Source: Nemertoderma westbladi
Lineage: Eukaryota > Xenacoelomorpha > Nemertodermatida > Nemertodermatidae
Length of the DNA stretch: 39,569 nucleotides
Assembly (NCBI GenBank): GCA_032718475.1
Contig: JAUCBJ010005151.1
Location: 1 to 39,569 of the forward strand
Reading direction: 5' to 3'
This document shows positions 9,937 through 21,288 of this stretch, piece after piece. How positions within the stretch are numbered: position 1 is the stretch's first letter; each line of letters starts with the position of its first letter. Both the position numbers and the translations under genes were made by a program. The notes under the pieces are model-generated. The model was not told the origin of the DNA and searched no databases. It saw nothing but the letters and a program-made list of their open reading frames with translations.

Positions 9937-10404
9937 TTATTTCCCAGTGGCCTGTATGACGGAACAGTAACCGTGGCGATTGTTTGTGATTTGTCCCGAC
10001 ATTGAATGGAGTTTCATTGTGTCCGTATCGGAGTCTGGGGGCGTCAATAGAGATTGCGGGAGAGTTGAAGGTGCGCCACCCTGCGGCCTACCGGCGAACT
10101 GAATTCTCGGTAGGTTTGAGTTGTAAACGCCCGCAAAGGGTCCCTTAGACGAAGAACTGTCCAACACTTGTTTTCTCCTTGATCGTTGGTGGTTTCTAGA
10201 ATTTGGTTTTTCGCCGGTGGGTACCTATTGCGCTCGGCTTCCATAGCAACGGACACTCGATCCTGATTGGTTGAATCGCAGCTCGGGCGTTTTCGCGAAG
10301 CAGCCAATCGGAAGGAGGAGTTTTAGTCGACCTTATGGGTGAGTTTGTTTGCGTTGCTAGGATACCAATGGTAATACGGCAATTCTGGGTCATTGGTCAC
10401 CTCG
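9937..10404 (-). pseudogene. Broken copy of the convergent gene's last exon
   Basis: This is the duplicate of 38420-38897. The acceptor (T-rich tract then GTAG at 10405-10408, followed by CGAGGTGACC) and the terminal codons (Gly-Lys-stop) are retained. Codon 27 of the exon is a TAA (plus-strand 10323-10325) where the other copy has Tyr, and about 10 nt are missing near 10160-10170, shifting the frame. Elsewhere the two copies differ mainly by amino-acid replacements. It is therefore probably non-functional as coding sequence, at least in the same frame. Confidence 0.65.
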
Positions 10405-10540
10405 CTACAAAAAAACATATAGAAGTTTAATACTTTAAAAGCAAAACGTAACCTCTATTGGGAGACGGGCAGGACATGCAGACACAATTTGCAATTGTAT
10501 TATTCTAGAATATAGTCATCTGATATAAGATTATGTGGTA

Positions 10541-11247
10541 GCTAGTTTTTGTTACTTTTTTTAATGTTCTAGAACATATTATCTATTCATTTCACATAAA
10601 ACTTTTGTTCTAGAACAAAAATTTTTTGTTCTAGAACAAATGTTTTTTGTTTTAGAACAAAAAATAGAAAAAAACTAGCTACTTTGTTAATTTTGTTAAT
10701 TTTAAATTGTATATGTTATCTTTGTATAAATTTTTATTCTAGCTAGTTTTTGTAACTTTTTAAAAAAAAATGCTTTAGCGCACATTATGTATTCATTGAA
10801 TTTAAAAAGTTTGTTCTAGAACAAATATGTGTTGTTCTAGAACAAAAATTCTAGCTAATTTGTAAATTTTGTTAAATTTTTATTGTATGTTGTTTTCTTT
10901 GTATCACATATTTAATAAAAATCACTAGCTACAATTAAAATTGTTAGTTGTTAGTAATTGTTTTTAATACAAATCAAATAAAATAAAGTACAAAAAAAAA
11001 TTCCTTTAAATGTTCTAGAACAAAAAATATTTGTTCTATAACATTACTTTTTATAAATATGAATAGTCGATATGTTCTAGAACATTTAAAAAAAGTAAGA
11101 AAATCTAGCTTGGATAACAAGCAAAAACCGAATTAATTAATTTTGTTCTAGAACAACAATTATTTCTTCTAGAACAAAATTAATAACAAAAATGAATAGA
11201 GAATATATTGTAGAACATTTAAAAAAAATAAAGTAACAAAAACAAGC
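10541..11247. mobile_element. 707-bp inverted-repeat transposon with candidate TGGTA target duplication
   Basis: The left end GCTAGTTTTTGTTAC is mirrored at the right end by GTAACAAAAACAAGC. The inverted arms extend about 70 bp (10541-10610 versus about 11180-11247) and share AATGTTCTAGAACAT- and CTATTCAT-type words. TGGTA flanks both ends (10536-10540 and 11248-11252). Two further sub-copies of the end sequence occur inside (near 10741 direct, near 11058-11110 inverted). Nine copies of the palindrome TTCTAGAA lie within it. There is no coding capacity. The matching region of duplication arm B lacks it. Confidence 0.75.
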
Positions 11248-11410
11248 TGGTATAAAAAAGTTGGTGAATTTTCAAAATGTTGTCCACGAGCTTCATAAGT
11301 ACCGAATATATGTAGCAAAATCCACAAAGGGTGATTTTTTATAGTAATGCAAGTGTGCTAATGGAGAGAGGTTAAACCTCTCTATTTATTAATAAACATA
11401 TTAAAACAAT

Positions 11411-11536
11411 CCCACATAAAAATTCGGGAGGTATGGGGAATCTTGCCCGAAAATGCATGAAAAAACGCACTGGATTGCATTTATTGGGCAGGATTCCCCA
11501 TACCGACCGACTTTTTATGAGGGATTGTTATGTGGG
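11411..11536. repeat. Imperfect hairpin (inverted repeat)
   Basis: CCCACATAA (11411-11419) pairs with TTATGTGGG (11528-11536), and GTATGGGGAATC (11431-11442) pairs perfectly with GATTCCCCATAC (11492-11503). Shorter inner pairing (TGCCC/GGGCA, AATGCA/TGCATT) follows. It is a small foldback element or a structured-RNA candidate. Its function is unknown. Confidence 0.7.
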
Positions 11537-12229
11537 ACGGAAGGATCCTTCCAAAGGAGGGAGGGGAGGTGAGCGTTGTAATAAGGCTCTAGGGCGCGAC
11601 AATTGCGGTGTATAATATTGTGTTTCTGATTAGAAGAGTTGCTGAGGCTGGAGAGTTTCTCCAGCTGTTCCGCCGTTCCAGCTGTTTCGAGAGAAGCGCC
11701 TTAAGGGATCGGATAAGGGTATTTCGATGTCTCACATACCTGACGAAAGACTGGAGGAGTTTCCTTACACATTTTAAAGCTGAAATATACATGTTTTCAA
11801 AATTTTTTATGATTTCAAAAAATACTAGCTATAAAAATTCACTAAGTATCATAAAAAACATATCTACTAATGTTCTGGCATATTCACAATACAAAAAGAG
11901 CATTAAAAAATATTATTATTATTATTATTATTAATTTTATTCGTATAGTACGCCTACAAATTATATGGGGTACACTTATAGCACAAGTAAGAATACTAAT
12001 ATATTATTATTATTATTATTAAGGATTTACACATAGTGTAGGGGTCGCCCCCTGAAATAAAAACGTAATTTATGGAGACTAACAAAAATATACAATTTAG
12101 ACTGAGTAGCACTATTAAAATAAAGTCAATCCAGTATTCGTTATCCGAGAAAATTAAAATATATTTATGTTTAATCGTGTTTGTTCATATGTTGTGCAAT
12201 GTACGTACTGAAAGTGATAAATAAAAAAT
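11537..12229. other. Non-coding interval with (TTA)n microsatellites
   Basis: A moderately GC-rich patch (11560-11770) is open on both strands for short stretches but has no recognisable domain. (TTA)n tracts lie at about 11908-11934 and 12002-12020. They may be the 3' tail region of the adjacent minus-strand LINE. Confidence 0.4.
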
Positions 12230-12440
12230 ATATGTATACAGCAAGTGATAAAAATATATATACAGCAAGTGATAAAAATATATATACAGCAAGTGATAAA
12301 AATATATATACAGCAACAGCAGGTATATATACAGCAAGTGATAAAATTATAAATACAGCAACAGAGCAAGTGATGAAAATATATATACATTAACAGAAGG
12401 TACAGCAGGTGATAAAAATATAAATATTTTAGCAAGTAAT
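12230..12440. repeat. 24-bp AT-rich minisatellite
   Basis: About eight degenerate units of ACAGCAAGTGATAAAAATAT-type sequence adjoin the 3' end of the LINE frame. It is probably part of that LINE's 3' UTR. Confidence 0.8.
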
Positions 12441-12444
12441 AAAA

Positions 12445-14340
12445 TCAAGTGAGTAAGTTGTTAAGGTTCAATATTCGGAGGTTGCAGTTCATCTGTGTAC
12501 AGTCACACTTAATTTTCCAACTGCAAGTGATGTCAACATCGTAATGTTGGTGAAAGTGGGCCCAGAACAGATTCAATAGGCGCGCCTTTAAACCAACGTG
12601 ATTAAAATACTCTGTCTGAAGGGGAAGCTGATTTGCCAATTGTGGTGCGCGAAACCAGAAATTTTGCTTTGATATGCACTTTAGGGGGTGTGTGAGATCA
12701 AACGAGGGTCGGTTAGCGCTACGAGTGTTTCTTCTGAGGTTTGTTTGCTTCATCTTTAGATGTGGCGACCAGTCAATGTCGTATTTATTATTTATTATCT
12801 TTGACAAGGTTAGTTGGTCGGATAATTGTAAGTATAATGAGGTCGGTAGAATGTTTAATATTATGAGTCTCTCCTTGTAGGTGTGATCGTCATTACCAAT
12901 AATCCAGATTGTTGCTCTCCGCTGGATGGACTCGAGTTTGTGTGCGTCCGTCTTGTTGGCAAACCAACAAGGCGACCCATAGGTTAAGATTGGCAATACC
13001 ATGGATTTATAGAGGTTTAGCTTGGATTGTACTGGTAGGCGAAAAGAACTGCTTCTTCGGATCAGGTATAATGTTCTATTTGCTTTACTGCATTTGTCCT
13101 TAATGTGGGCGGTCCATGATAAATTTGATGTTATGGTTATTCCTAAATCCTTCTCTGTATCGACTCGAGATATAGTCCTTGAGTACAATGACCGAGCTTC
13201 TATGTCGCCTTTGAAGACTATTTGCTTGCATTTCGGTTCATTAAAATCTAGTCCAGCCTCGAGACCCCATGTCACAAGTCGGTCAATATCTAATTGTGTG
13301 TTGATGATGGAATCGACATGTGATACTGATAATAATTTGCAATCGTCTGCGAGGAGAAATGGTATGCTGACATGACAAACTTCTGGGAGATCATTGCTCT
13401 CAACAACAAAGAATAGTGGTCCCAATAGTGACCCCTGAGCCATGCCACTGTCGACAGATCGGGGAGTTGACTTCGCGTTTCCGACTTTTACTGACTGTGT
13501 TCTTCCTGCTAGGTAGCTCCGGAGGATATACCAGAGATTTCCGCGGACCCCATTATCCATAATTTTCGCAGAACGGATTCGTGGCTGACAGAGTCGAACG
13601 CTTTCTGGAAATCTAAGTATATTACTTCTACTGTCAATTGGCCATTATCCGTACCCTTGTAGACATTGTCTAGAAATGTAAGTAATTGTGTGATCGTTGA
13701 TCTTGACTTCCTAAATCCATGTTGTGCGTCGTGTAACCTACTACGTACTTGTTCGTAGATGGGGATAAAGATGCAACGCTCAAATACTTTTCCAGGAATC
13801 GCTAAGAGAGATATTGGCCGGTATACTGGTATAAGATTACCTTGATTCTACTACCTTTTTTTATGTTGAGGATTTATTAGTGCATGCTTCCATGCTACGG
13901 GGAAGTGGTTTTTTTTTCAGCCTCCCGAATAGGAATGACATTGAGGGTGCTAGTACTTTTGCGAGGGATTTAAATAATGAAGGTGGAATATTGTCTGGTC
14001 CACGAGATTTCGTAGCATCTAAAGACGTAAGTATATTCTCCACTGTGTCAACTGACACGTCGTAGTCGTGTGTCGTGTTCCTCGTGTTCAAGCTTTCAGA
14101 GTTTGTGTCGTTAAGTGGTGGTTGTATATCGCTAGTAGGTATTCGCGGGGATTTAAAAACGGAATGGAAGAACTCGTTAAATAGATTAGCCTGATCCTCA
14201 TTGAGTGGACGCCGTACGATTCTCGTATTGTACTACTGGTGGCAGTGAACAAGACCTCCGTAGGCTTTTGAAATATTTGAAGAGATGTTTCATTGAACGG
14301 GTGTCCGCTAGCTGCATCTGTATTTTGTTTGGTCACCTAA
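12445..14340 (-). pseudogene. CR1/Jockey-like LINE, reverse transcriptase part
   Basis: On the minus strand, 13861-14091 carries the early RT motif SRGPDNIPPSLFK; 13560-13860, in shifted frames, carries GFRKSRST- and DFQKAFDSVSH-type motifs; and 12445-13560 carries QGSLLGPLFF, the catalytic-box region as LLADDCKLL (usual F/YADD), and then the thumb and C-terminal region. At least three frame changes or stops interrupt the order, so this copy cannot make a full RT. It belongs with the endonuclease segments at 14391-15168 and 16733-17000, giving the standard endonuclease-then-RT order. Confidence 0.85.
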
Positions 14341-14390
14341 AATATCATTTTCAACTTCTTCCTGTAACCTTTCCATCTTAACCTGAAGGT

Positions 14391-15168
14391 TTAATGTTGG
14401 CGATATCTTGAAGCAATTTTACGCTGGAGAGTGTGTAATTTATTTAACTTATGTGAGGTTTTTTGTGTCACCCATGGTGGTTGCGAGGCACGATGCGCTG
14501 TTCGTTTAGGAACACAGTTGTCGATAACATTATTCAGCCATTGATACCATTTATAAACTAGATCCTCACAATCGGTCATATTGTACGATTTTTCGTCAAA
14601 TGGCCGAGATTCACAAATCTGGGTCGCCTTCAGTGTATCTATTTTACAAAAACTATAATGCAACAAGGGATTGGACTGGATCGGCTGCCGTGTTTGCTTT
14701 GCAGCATTACATTGTGAGTTTAAATTAACCAGGACAGGGTCATGGTCTGACTTGATTTCAACTGCCTGTAATTGTCTAGATAGGTTGTAGTCAATCTCAA
14801 TGTTGAGAATTGTATTGTCTGTTAATGATATGAAAACGTCAAGCGTATTAGCTCCCCGTGTAGGAAAATGTATGTGTTGTTTAAAGTTGTGTTTGTCAAT
14901 AGCGTATAAAATGTCCTTCTCATAGTTATCTGTAGAAAAGTGAGACTCCCAGTCTACAGAAGGCAGATTGATATCCCCACATATGATCACGTCGTCAACG
15001 TGATCCTTAAATGTTATTATGTAGTCTAGTAATTTGTAAAAATCAGCAACTTCTAAGCGGTATGGGCTTTTGTCAGGTGGGTTGTATATACATACAAGTA
15101 AATATGTTAAACCGTTAATATTGCACAAACAGGCAGTAACTGAACTTGATAATCTATCAGAAGCACCA
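14391..15168 (-). pseudogene. LINE AP-endonuclease domain, 3' part
   Basis: The frame contains IYNPPDKSPY, GDINLPSVDW and SDHDPVLVN, the metal- and phosphate-binding motifs of LINE AP-type endonucleases, then a linker toward the RT. Its 5' part is displaced to 16733-17000 by the piggyBac-like insertion. Removing one TTAA plus the insertion leaves the two halves in the same frame. Confidence 0.85.
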
Positions 15169-15172
15169 TTAA

Positions 15173-16728
15173 CCCTATTAAACCCGGGGGGGGGGGTCAA
15201 TATGACCCCCCCCGTGGTTTTTTTATTATAATTCTGAAACAAACGCAGTTGGGAATCTGAAATTTTATGACTTTTCCTAAAAATCTATTGTCTTCCTAGT
15301 AGTGAAAACCGTTTTCAAAAATATTGGGTACTTTTCGAGTTATAGCACCATTTTTTAACCCTACTTTTGGCACTTTTTTTGAGACGTTTTTTGAAAATTA
15401 CATTTCATTAAATATGAATTGTAACATCTCTATTTTTGATTTACACCGGTTTTTTGGTGTTAGAAATTTGATGGAATTCATATAAATTGATTTAGAAATT
15501 TCAAACTTGTTTTTTTCGGTGGGTGCCAAATTTTGGTGCCAGCACCAAATTTTGAAATAAGTCAATTTTGTAAATTGATCGTTTGAAACTTGTTTTTAAC
15601 GCAATTGGGGTTTTTTGGGTTTCTGGATTCGATGAAATATATACGAGTTGCACCAAGCGTATCAAACTTGTATTTTTCGGTGCTGTGTGCAAATTTTGGT
15701 GCTAACACGAAATTTTGAAAATCCATTCAATAGATAAGATTGCTTGTGACAATTTATTTCTTGCGTTTTAGAGGTTTATGGCTGTTCTGAATTCAATGGA
15801 AAATATCAATATCGAACTAGACATCTCCAACTTGTATTTTTCGTATGTGGGTGCAAAATGTGGTGCTAGCACCAAATTTTGAAAACCATCAAATATATCA
15901 ATTGATTGTGTCACCTTGTTTCTTGCGTTATACGGGTTTGTGATGGTTCTGAATTCAATGGAATCAGTAAAAATTTCATAAGAGTTCTCAAACTTGTATT
16001 TTTCGCCGGTGGGTGAAAATTGTTGTGCCAGCACCAAATTTTTGGAAAATATGCAAGTTGATAAGTAGATAGTATCACCTTGTTTCTTGCGTTATACGGG
16101 TTTATGAGGGTCCTGAATCCGATGGAATCAATAAAAACAGCACTGGACATCGCAAACTTGTACTTTTTGGTGATGGGTACGAAATTTGGTGCTAGCACCA
16201 AAATTTGCCAAATTACGCCGAAAAATACAAGTAGCAATGATCTGGCATATTAGAAATGTATTCCATTAGAATCAGCGCCCTCGAAAACCTGAAAATGTGA
16301 ATTTATAGCATCGTATAAGTGAATTAAAAATTTTGTGTTCTAACTGAAAAGTGCTGGTTACTTGTTTTTTTCGTTTTTTTTCCTACGCAGAGGGGACTAA
16401 ACAGCCATTTATAGTAATCATATCATTTTTTAATATTTTCCAATGTATTTTGCACCCCAGAAAACCTGTATTGAAAAATAATTAGCCGAAAATGTAACTT
16501 TCAAATTTGGTGAAAATTGTGCACTACTTGTAATTTTGGTGCTGCAATATAACCACCCCAGTACATTTTTTCGAAAATTTTTTTTTTCGGTCGGATCCAG
16601 ACAAGTGATACCTACGTACAAACAAAAAATCAGACGTTTTCGTTAATATTTGTAGATTTTAGAGGGGGGGGTCAATATGACCCCCTCCCGGTATTTGTAC
16701 AACATTTTATAGCCCGGTACTAATAGGG
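15173..16728. mobile_element. piggyBac-like non-autonomous element (1556 bp) in the LINE
   Basis: It is flanked by TTAA on both sides (15169-15172 and 16729-16732). The ends CCCTATTA...TAATAGGG are perfect 8-bp terminal inverted repeats, and TTAA plus CCC ends are typical of piggyBac elements. Near each end is a G-run/TCAATATGA/C-run palindrome (15187-15212 and 16664-16687). No transposase frame is seen. The interior is about five degenerate units of about 160 bp. Confidence 0.85.
15495..16215. repeat. About five about 160-bp tandem units with a palindrome each
   Basis: Each unit contains CAAACTTGTATTTTTCGGTG-like sequence and then TTTGGTGCTAGCACCAAA or a close variant (about 15533, 15702, 15855, 16018, 16186). 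The last is a perfect 18-bp palindrome. Between them recur TTTCTTGCGTTATACGGG and TGAATTCAATGGAAT variants. Confidence 0.8.
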
Positions 16729-16732
16729 TTAA

Positions 16733-17000
16733 TATATTCTGGCGTGTAGTTAATTCCATTTTGTAGAGCAATAAGGACACCTCCATGTGTTGAGATACAA
16801 TCAAATTTTGAGCTACGCTCCGTACGTATTAAGTTGTAACCAGTGAGGAATAATTCGCTATCGAGTATCTCAGGAGTAAGCCAAGTTTCAGTTATGCATA
16901 TTATATTGTAGTCTCGGATCAGAATTGAATTTGCCAGTTTGCATCGCTTGTGTAGATTTAGAAGGCTACGAGCGTTGTATAACAACAGAGTTGGGATGGC
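16733..17000 (-). pseudogene. LINE AP-endonuclease domain, 5' part
   Basis: The frame starts with LLYNARSLLN, the usual start of a LINE endonuclease, followed by the catalytic ITETWL motif and a GGVLIAL strand. It breaks at the TTAA insertion site and continues at 15168. Just upstream, 17000-17135 is a short degenerate repeat of about 35 bp (GACCCAGCAGCGAC-like, about four units), which probably marks the 5' end of what remains of this LINE. Confidence 0.85.
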
Positions 17001-17257
17001 AGTGGTTGAATTAGATGCGGTTGTGGACCCAACAGCAACATGTGTGGGTGAGTGGTACCCAACAGCGATGGTAGTGGATGCGGGGGACCCAGCAGCGACG
17101 GTTGTGGATGTGAGGTACCCAGGAGGTACCCAGTAATGGTAACACTGAACTTATAATATGAATATATTACAAAAATATCTACGTACGTAGACAGACAGCA
17201 CAATATTGACAAAACAAATCGAAAATTAGGCAGAGGAAATATAGTCCAACAACACTT

Positions 17258-18157
17258 TTATACTTCTGGACTAGTAAAACCGGGTATTTCTGAATAACCA
17301 ATCAGTGAATCAAATAAATCTCTACAACTATCAACTTTCCAATCTTCACCTACAGGTGTACAGTATATGCACTGCACATAATTTAATTTATTAACTACTA
17401 CTGATGGCGTCAGATCATTAAGATCTGTTACTCTACAATCATTAGCAATAGATCTTAGGTTATTACCGGTTGTACTTCTACAATCGGAGATATATAAATT
17501 AGCAAGAAATTGAGCGCACAGCCTATCTGATTTTCGAATACAATTACAAAAAGTAACAAAATTCTTACATAGTATAACCCAAGGGTGTAAAAAACCTACA
17601 AATTCCTGAACAATAAACCTATGTGCATTAAAAGGAAGATGACACGCAATCCTCACGTTTGTATTCCAACTGGTTAAAAGCCTACGACATTCCTCGGATC
17701 TAAGCTTTCAAGTGCAACTACCATAAAAGGACATAGCATACAACCTTTGAATATAAGTTATATTATTTGGGTGGGCAAAACCAATTTCCTGTCTAATATT
17801 ATTTAACTTTCCAATAAACTGGCCTCTTACGTAAAATATCAACATTCAAAGAGCACTTGAAATCTTATGTTATACCTAAATGAATCGCATCTTTCACCCA
17901 TGGCAACAAAATATCACCAATCAAAATTTTCCGCAATGGCGGATTCCATGCGTACCCAAATGGGATGCATTTACATTTACATTTCGCTGCGTCAACGTTA
18001 GTACTCAGTCGTAAATTGAAGGAACGGCAAAAAAGTTGACAAATATTAATCATATATTGCAGACCTAGCACCGAAGGGCAAAGTAAAAGTACATCGTCAG
18101 CGTAGGCTAACACACCATAATTATGGTTACCTATAAAACAACCTACTGTACTTTACA
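17258..18157 (-). pseudogene. Second LINE, reverse transcriptase 3' part
   Basis: The minus-strand frame at 17865-18113, with sequence just upstream, holds the RT catalytic box as AYADDVLLL, followed by the primer-grip region and LPWVKDAIHLG. The C-terminal thumb region is at 17258-17860, broken by at least one in-frame stop (near 17707) and a frame change. Its 5' half lies beyond the LTR element at 30009-30905. Confidence 0.85.
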
Positions 18158-18162
18158 ATTAC
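18158..18162. repeat. Target-site duplication ATTAC (left)
   Basis: ATTAC immediately before the 5' LTR is repeated immediately after the 3' LTR (30004-30008). Five bp is the usual length for BEL/Pao integrases. Confidence 0.9.
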
Positions 18163-19432
18163 TGTAAAAGCTTTTGCGGACACAACAAGTCATTTTTCTC
18201 CGCAATATACTGTGTAGGTGCTTTAGCGGACATAACAAGCCATTTTCTCCGCAATGTGCCGTGTAGGTGCTTTAGCGGACATAACAAGCCATTTTCTGCC
18301 GCAATGCGCTTAATACTCTAAAAGACTGGAACTCAGATGACGAAATCTGTCAGCTGATTTACTGTAAACGTGGAACATCTCTTTGTTCAGCTCGCTCAGC
18401 CAATCAGAGCGATTTTCATTTTATCTTGTACAGAGGCCTACGGAAAACCGCGCAATGCATTACGGTTTCTTTTACCTTTTCTGAGCCTCGGAACATCGGC
18501 TTAGAAATTCTTCTGTACTTCTGTAGAAGTTTCAGACTTTGAACTAAACATCAGAAACATCAGATGGCTTTGATTACAAGAACGTAAAACTATTAACGCA
18601 ACGCAATGCAACGCAATGCAACGCAATGCAACGCAATGCAACGCAACGCAATGCAACGCAACGCAACGCAATGCAACGCAACGCAATGCAACGCAACGCA
18701 ACACAGCACACCGCATCACACCGCAAGTCAACATTGCTGCACATGGAACACTGCATCAGTAACACATACTGACTGTTCACCGCATTATTTGCTTCTGTTA
18801 TTAATTGGTGTTATGTTAATGTATATTGCTGATATATTTGGAGAATACCGATGAATAATCATAAAACCCCAATCTTCTTGATTACTGAAGGTTAGAGGAA
18901 CAGGTTTACCGGTAGCAACTGCGACTTTCATTATAGTGGTTTTTGTGTGAATTAAATGCTATTTCATGATCCCTACATGTGTCAGTTGCGATCCTCCTTA
19001 TATATGATCAAATTCAGTGACGGTCGGCAGATCAGTGCGCAGTAGTGTGAAGTAGTGTGAAGTAGTGTGAAGGTTAATAAAGCATCTCCTAAAGAATGCG
19101 CTTTTTACGAAACTCAGTAGCCATCCAGTTGTGATTAGTATAAGTCATAACTCTGCTTATACTTAAACCGCCACGTCCTAAAGGAACTGTTAATATTTCC
19201 CGAAAGTAAATATATTGTCAGAGATTATATAGTAACGATCAATCGAATAATACAGTAGGTCTACACAGCAATCACTAGCAAAGCATCCGAATCCAGTCTC
19301 CCTTAACTGTGGGTGAATGGTCGCGCACAGGCTGGCTTCGGCTGATGTAACTTCAGTACATTAAATAATTGATATACAAAAAGACAATTAAAATTGGCAG
19401 GTTAAACTGCTAAAGGTCTAAAAGCGCGAACA
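18163..19432 (+). repeat. 5' LTR (1270 bp)
   Basis: It matches 28783-30003 with few substitutions (about 1-2% by eye). Both LTRs open with three units of about 50 bp (GCGGACATAACAAG...CTCCGCAAT). They differ mainly in length of an ACGCA/ATGCA pentamer tract (18597-18702, about 21 units, versus about 13 in the 3' LTR) and a GTAGTGTGAA repeat (three versus two, the first of the two altered). Confidence 0.95.
18998..19081 (+). promoter_or_regulatory. LTR TATA box and poly(A) signal
   Basis: TTATATATG at 18998-19006 and AATAAA at 19076-19081, in the order expected for the promoter and the polyadenylation signal of an LTR. Both are conserved in the 3' LTR. Confidence 0.45.
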
Positions 19433-21288
19433 ATAATAGATTTTAGATTCTTTATTGCACCGTAGGCAATAAAGTCGAAGGTACCGGTCGAACGGTAAGC
19501 TGTAGGCCTAACTGCCCAACTACCCGAACCGGTACTTACAGGTACAACAGTATTATTCGATTTTTATAATTATATACCGGTAGGTCTTGATATTTAATCG
19601 GGGACTGCAGCCCTGGTTTTTTATTGGGATTTTACTTATTTCTGTCAGTTTTATTTATCTGTAAGTGTAATATTGAGCAGAAGGCGTGTAAGCCCGCTCA
19701 AATTGTACAGATAATTTGTAGGCTGAATTGTTGTTTGACTGTTGTTGGGTCTGAAGAGATTGCAGTGTGTGTAGAGTGTATGTCCGATAAAGTACTAGTT
19801 AGGAAGGTGGGGGCATCCAGTGCTGTAAGGTAAATCCCCCCCGAAAGAATAAGTCGTACTACTCGGTTGGAACGCCTACTAACTAACCATTTCGGAGTCT
19901 GCATATACTGTAGTTTATTTAGACTTGATAGTAGTCTGCCAGCCTTTGGTTTGTATTTTGTTGGTGTAGTCTGCACGGGTAGCGTAATATTTATTATTCA
20001 GAGTATATGCGAGTATTCGCAACCTACATAACCCCTAAGTTTATTCCTATAGTAATTGTGCTTGTTATACATACCGTTAGAGTTAAATTAACCCCGGTAC
20101 TACATCAGGGCTGCTTGGCGTAGGTAAAGACTGGTAATTTTATGCTCTAGTCACTCCAGCAGATACCGTGGTTCTTTTAGCTGTACAAGTATATTTAACT
20201 GCTGGTTATTTGTTGTATAAGTACTTGTACCTAATTTAGGGTTTAGTGTAGGCAGTATATTTGTGTTGTAAAGTGGTTAATAGGCACGTTAGCTCTGGTT
20301 GGCTGCGGTAATTAACTTCTAGGTAAGGACACTCCGGGTACATAACGTAGTACTTATAGAGCTGTAGAGCTAAAGACTATAAGTCGTCAGACGGTGGTAT
20401 TTTCTTATCTGGACAATGCAATATATTTACTACTGCTTTATTATTTTTAAATACCATAGTATCCTGTCCGTTTGTAATAACCAGAAATTCTAACTCCTTG
20501 TTAGGTTGGTTTGTAGATTTCCTGTAAAATTACCCTAAAATTTGTACGTGTAATTTTTGGTGTTTATTTAGAGATTGTAATCTCACACAGTAATTGTATG
20601 TAATTTGTAGTAATAAGTAACTTAGTAAAGTATAATTATTTGTTTTAGTGTCCCCCAAGTAGCACTCCACTGAGAGCGTTCAGCTTCTGTGTAGTGACTC
20701 CTCACCAGAAATAATAACATTTATTTCAAACATTGATGAAAACCCTTGTACGGGTATATATAAACATATTATAAATCAACTCAAACCGATTTATAAAATA
20801 GTAGGCCTGTTATACATTAATTGGGTCTTAGTATCAGTTGAGCTACAGCTTAATAACAGTAATTAAAGTAAAGGAAAGTAACCCTAAAATTCAGAAATTC
20901 AGTTATTCTAAAATAATTGACATTACCGGTATTTATAGTAGGCTTATTCTATTTATTTCTATAAATTTCACTGAGATTATATACCGGTATTCTGTAATTA
21001 ATCCTAGTCTATAATCAAGCTTATATATACTATAAGTGTATGCTGTATACCGGTATTTACGGTATGCTTATTATATATATTTATATAAATTTATGCTGAA
21101 ATTATATACCGGTATTCTGTGACAAATCCTAGTCTGTAATAATACTTATATATATACTATAAGTGTATACCGGTATTCTAATATATTATATATATATATC
21201 GCATTACATTGAGTAACGATATCGGTAATTAATTACTAGGCTTACAGTTGATACTGAATTACTAGACTTGCTTTAACTGTCGTTATAG
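19433..21288 (+). other. Untranslated leader of the LTR element
   Basis: About 1.86 kb without a convincing frame. It contains many ACCGGT palindromes and, at about 20925-21185, two tandem units of about 130 bp (each with ATATACCGGTATTCTGT, AATCCTAGTCT and CTATAAGTGTAT). The end, TTATAGTTCTTCAG at 21281-21295 or so, looks like a splice acceptor just upstream of the gag frame. Confidence 0.6.

Larger units (their letters stand above)
9405..10475. repeat. Segmental duplication arm A (3' flank of FReD gene 1)
   Basis: Near-identical to 37908-38968, including the 3' UTR and the convergent exon. Because non-coding flank is shared, the gene copies arose by DNA duplication, not retroposition. The match is interrupted at 10476, where 829 bp (10476-11304) have no counterpart in the other arm, and resumes at 11313-11355 (matching 38980-39021). 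Confidence 0.9.

Noticed and set aside
12154-12435. Tyr/Ile/Cys-rich minus-strand frame
   Set aside because: Product of the 24-bp minisatellite.
18501-18854. Small frames with Cys-Val-Ala-Leu-Arg or Gln-Arg-Asn-Ala repeats in the LTRs
   Set aside because: They come from the ACGCA/ATGCA pentamer tract inside the LTR.
19433-19460. Primer-binding site directly after the 5' LTR
   Set aside because: No TGG start or clear tRNA 3'-end complement is visible, so none was annotated.
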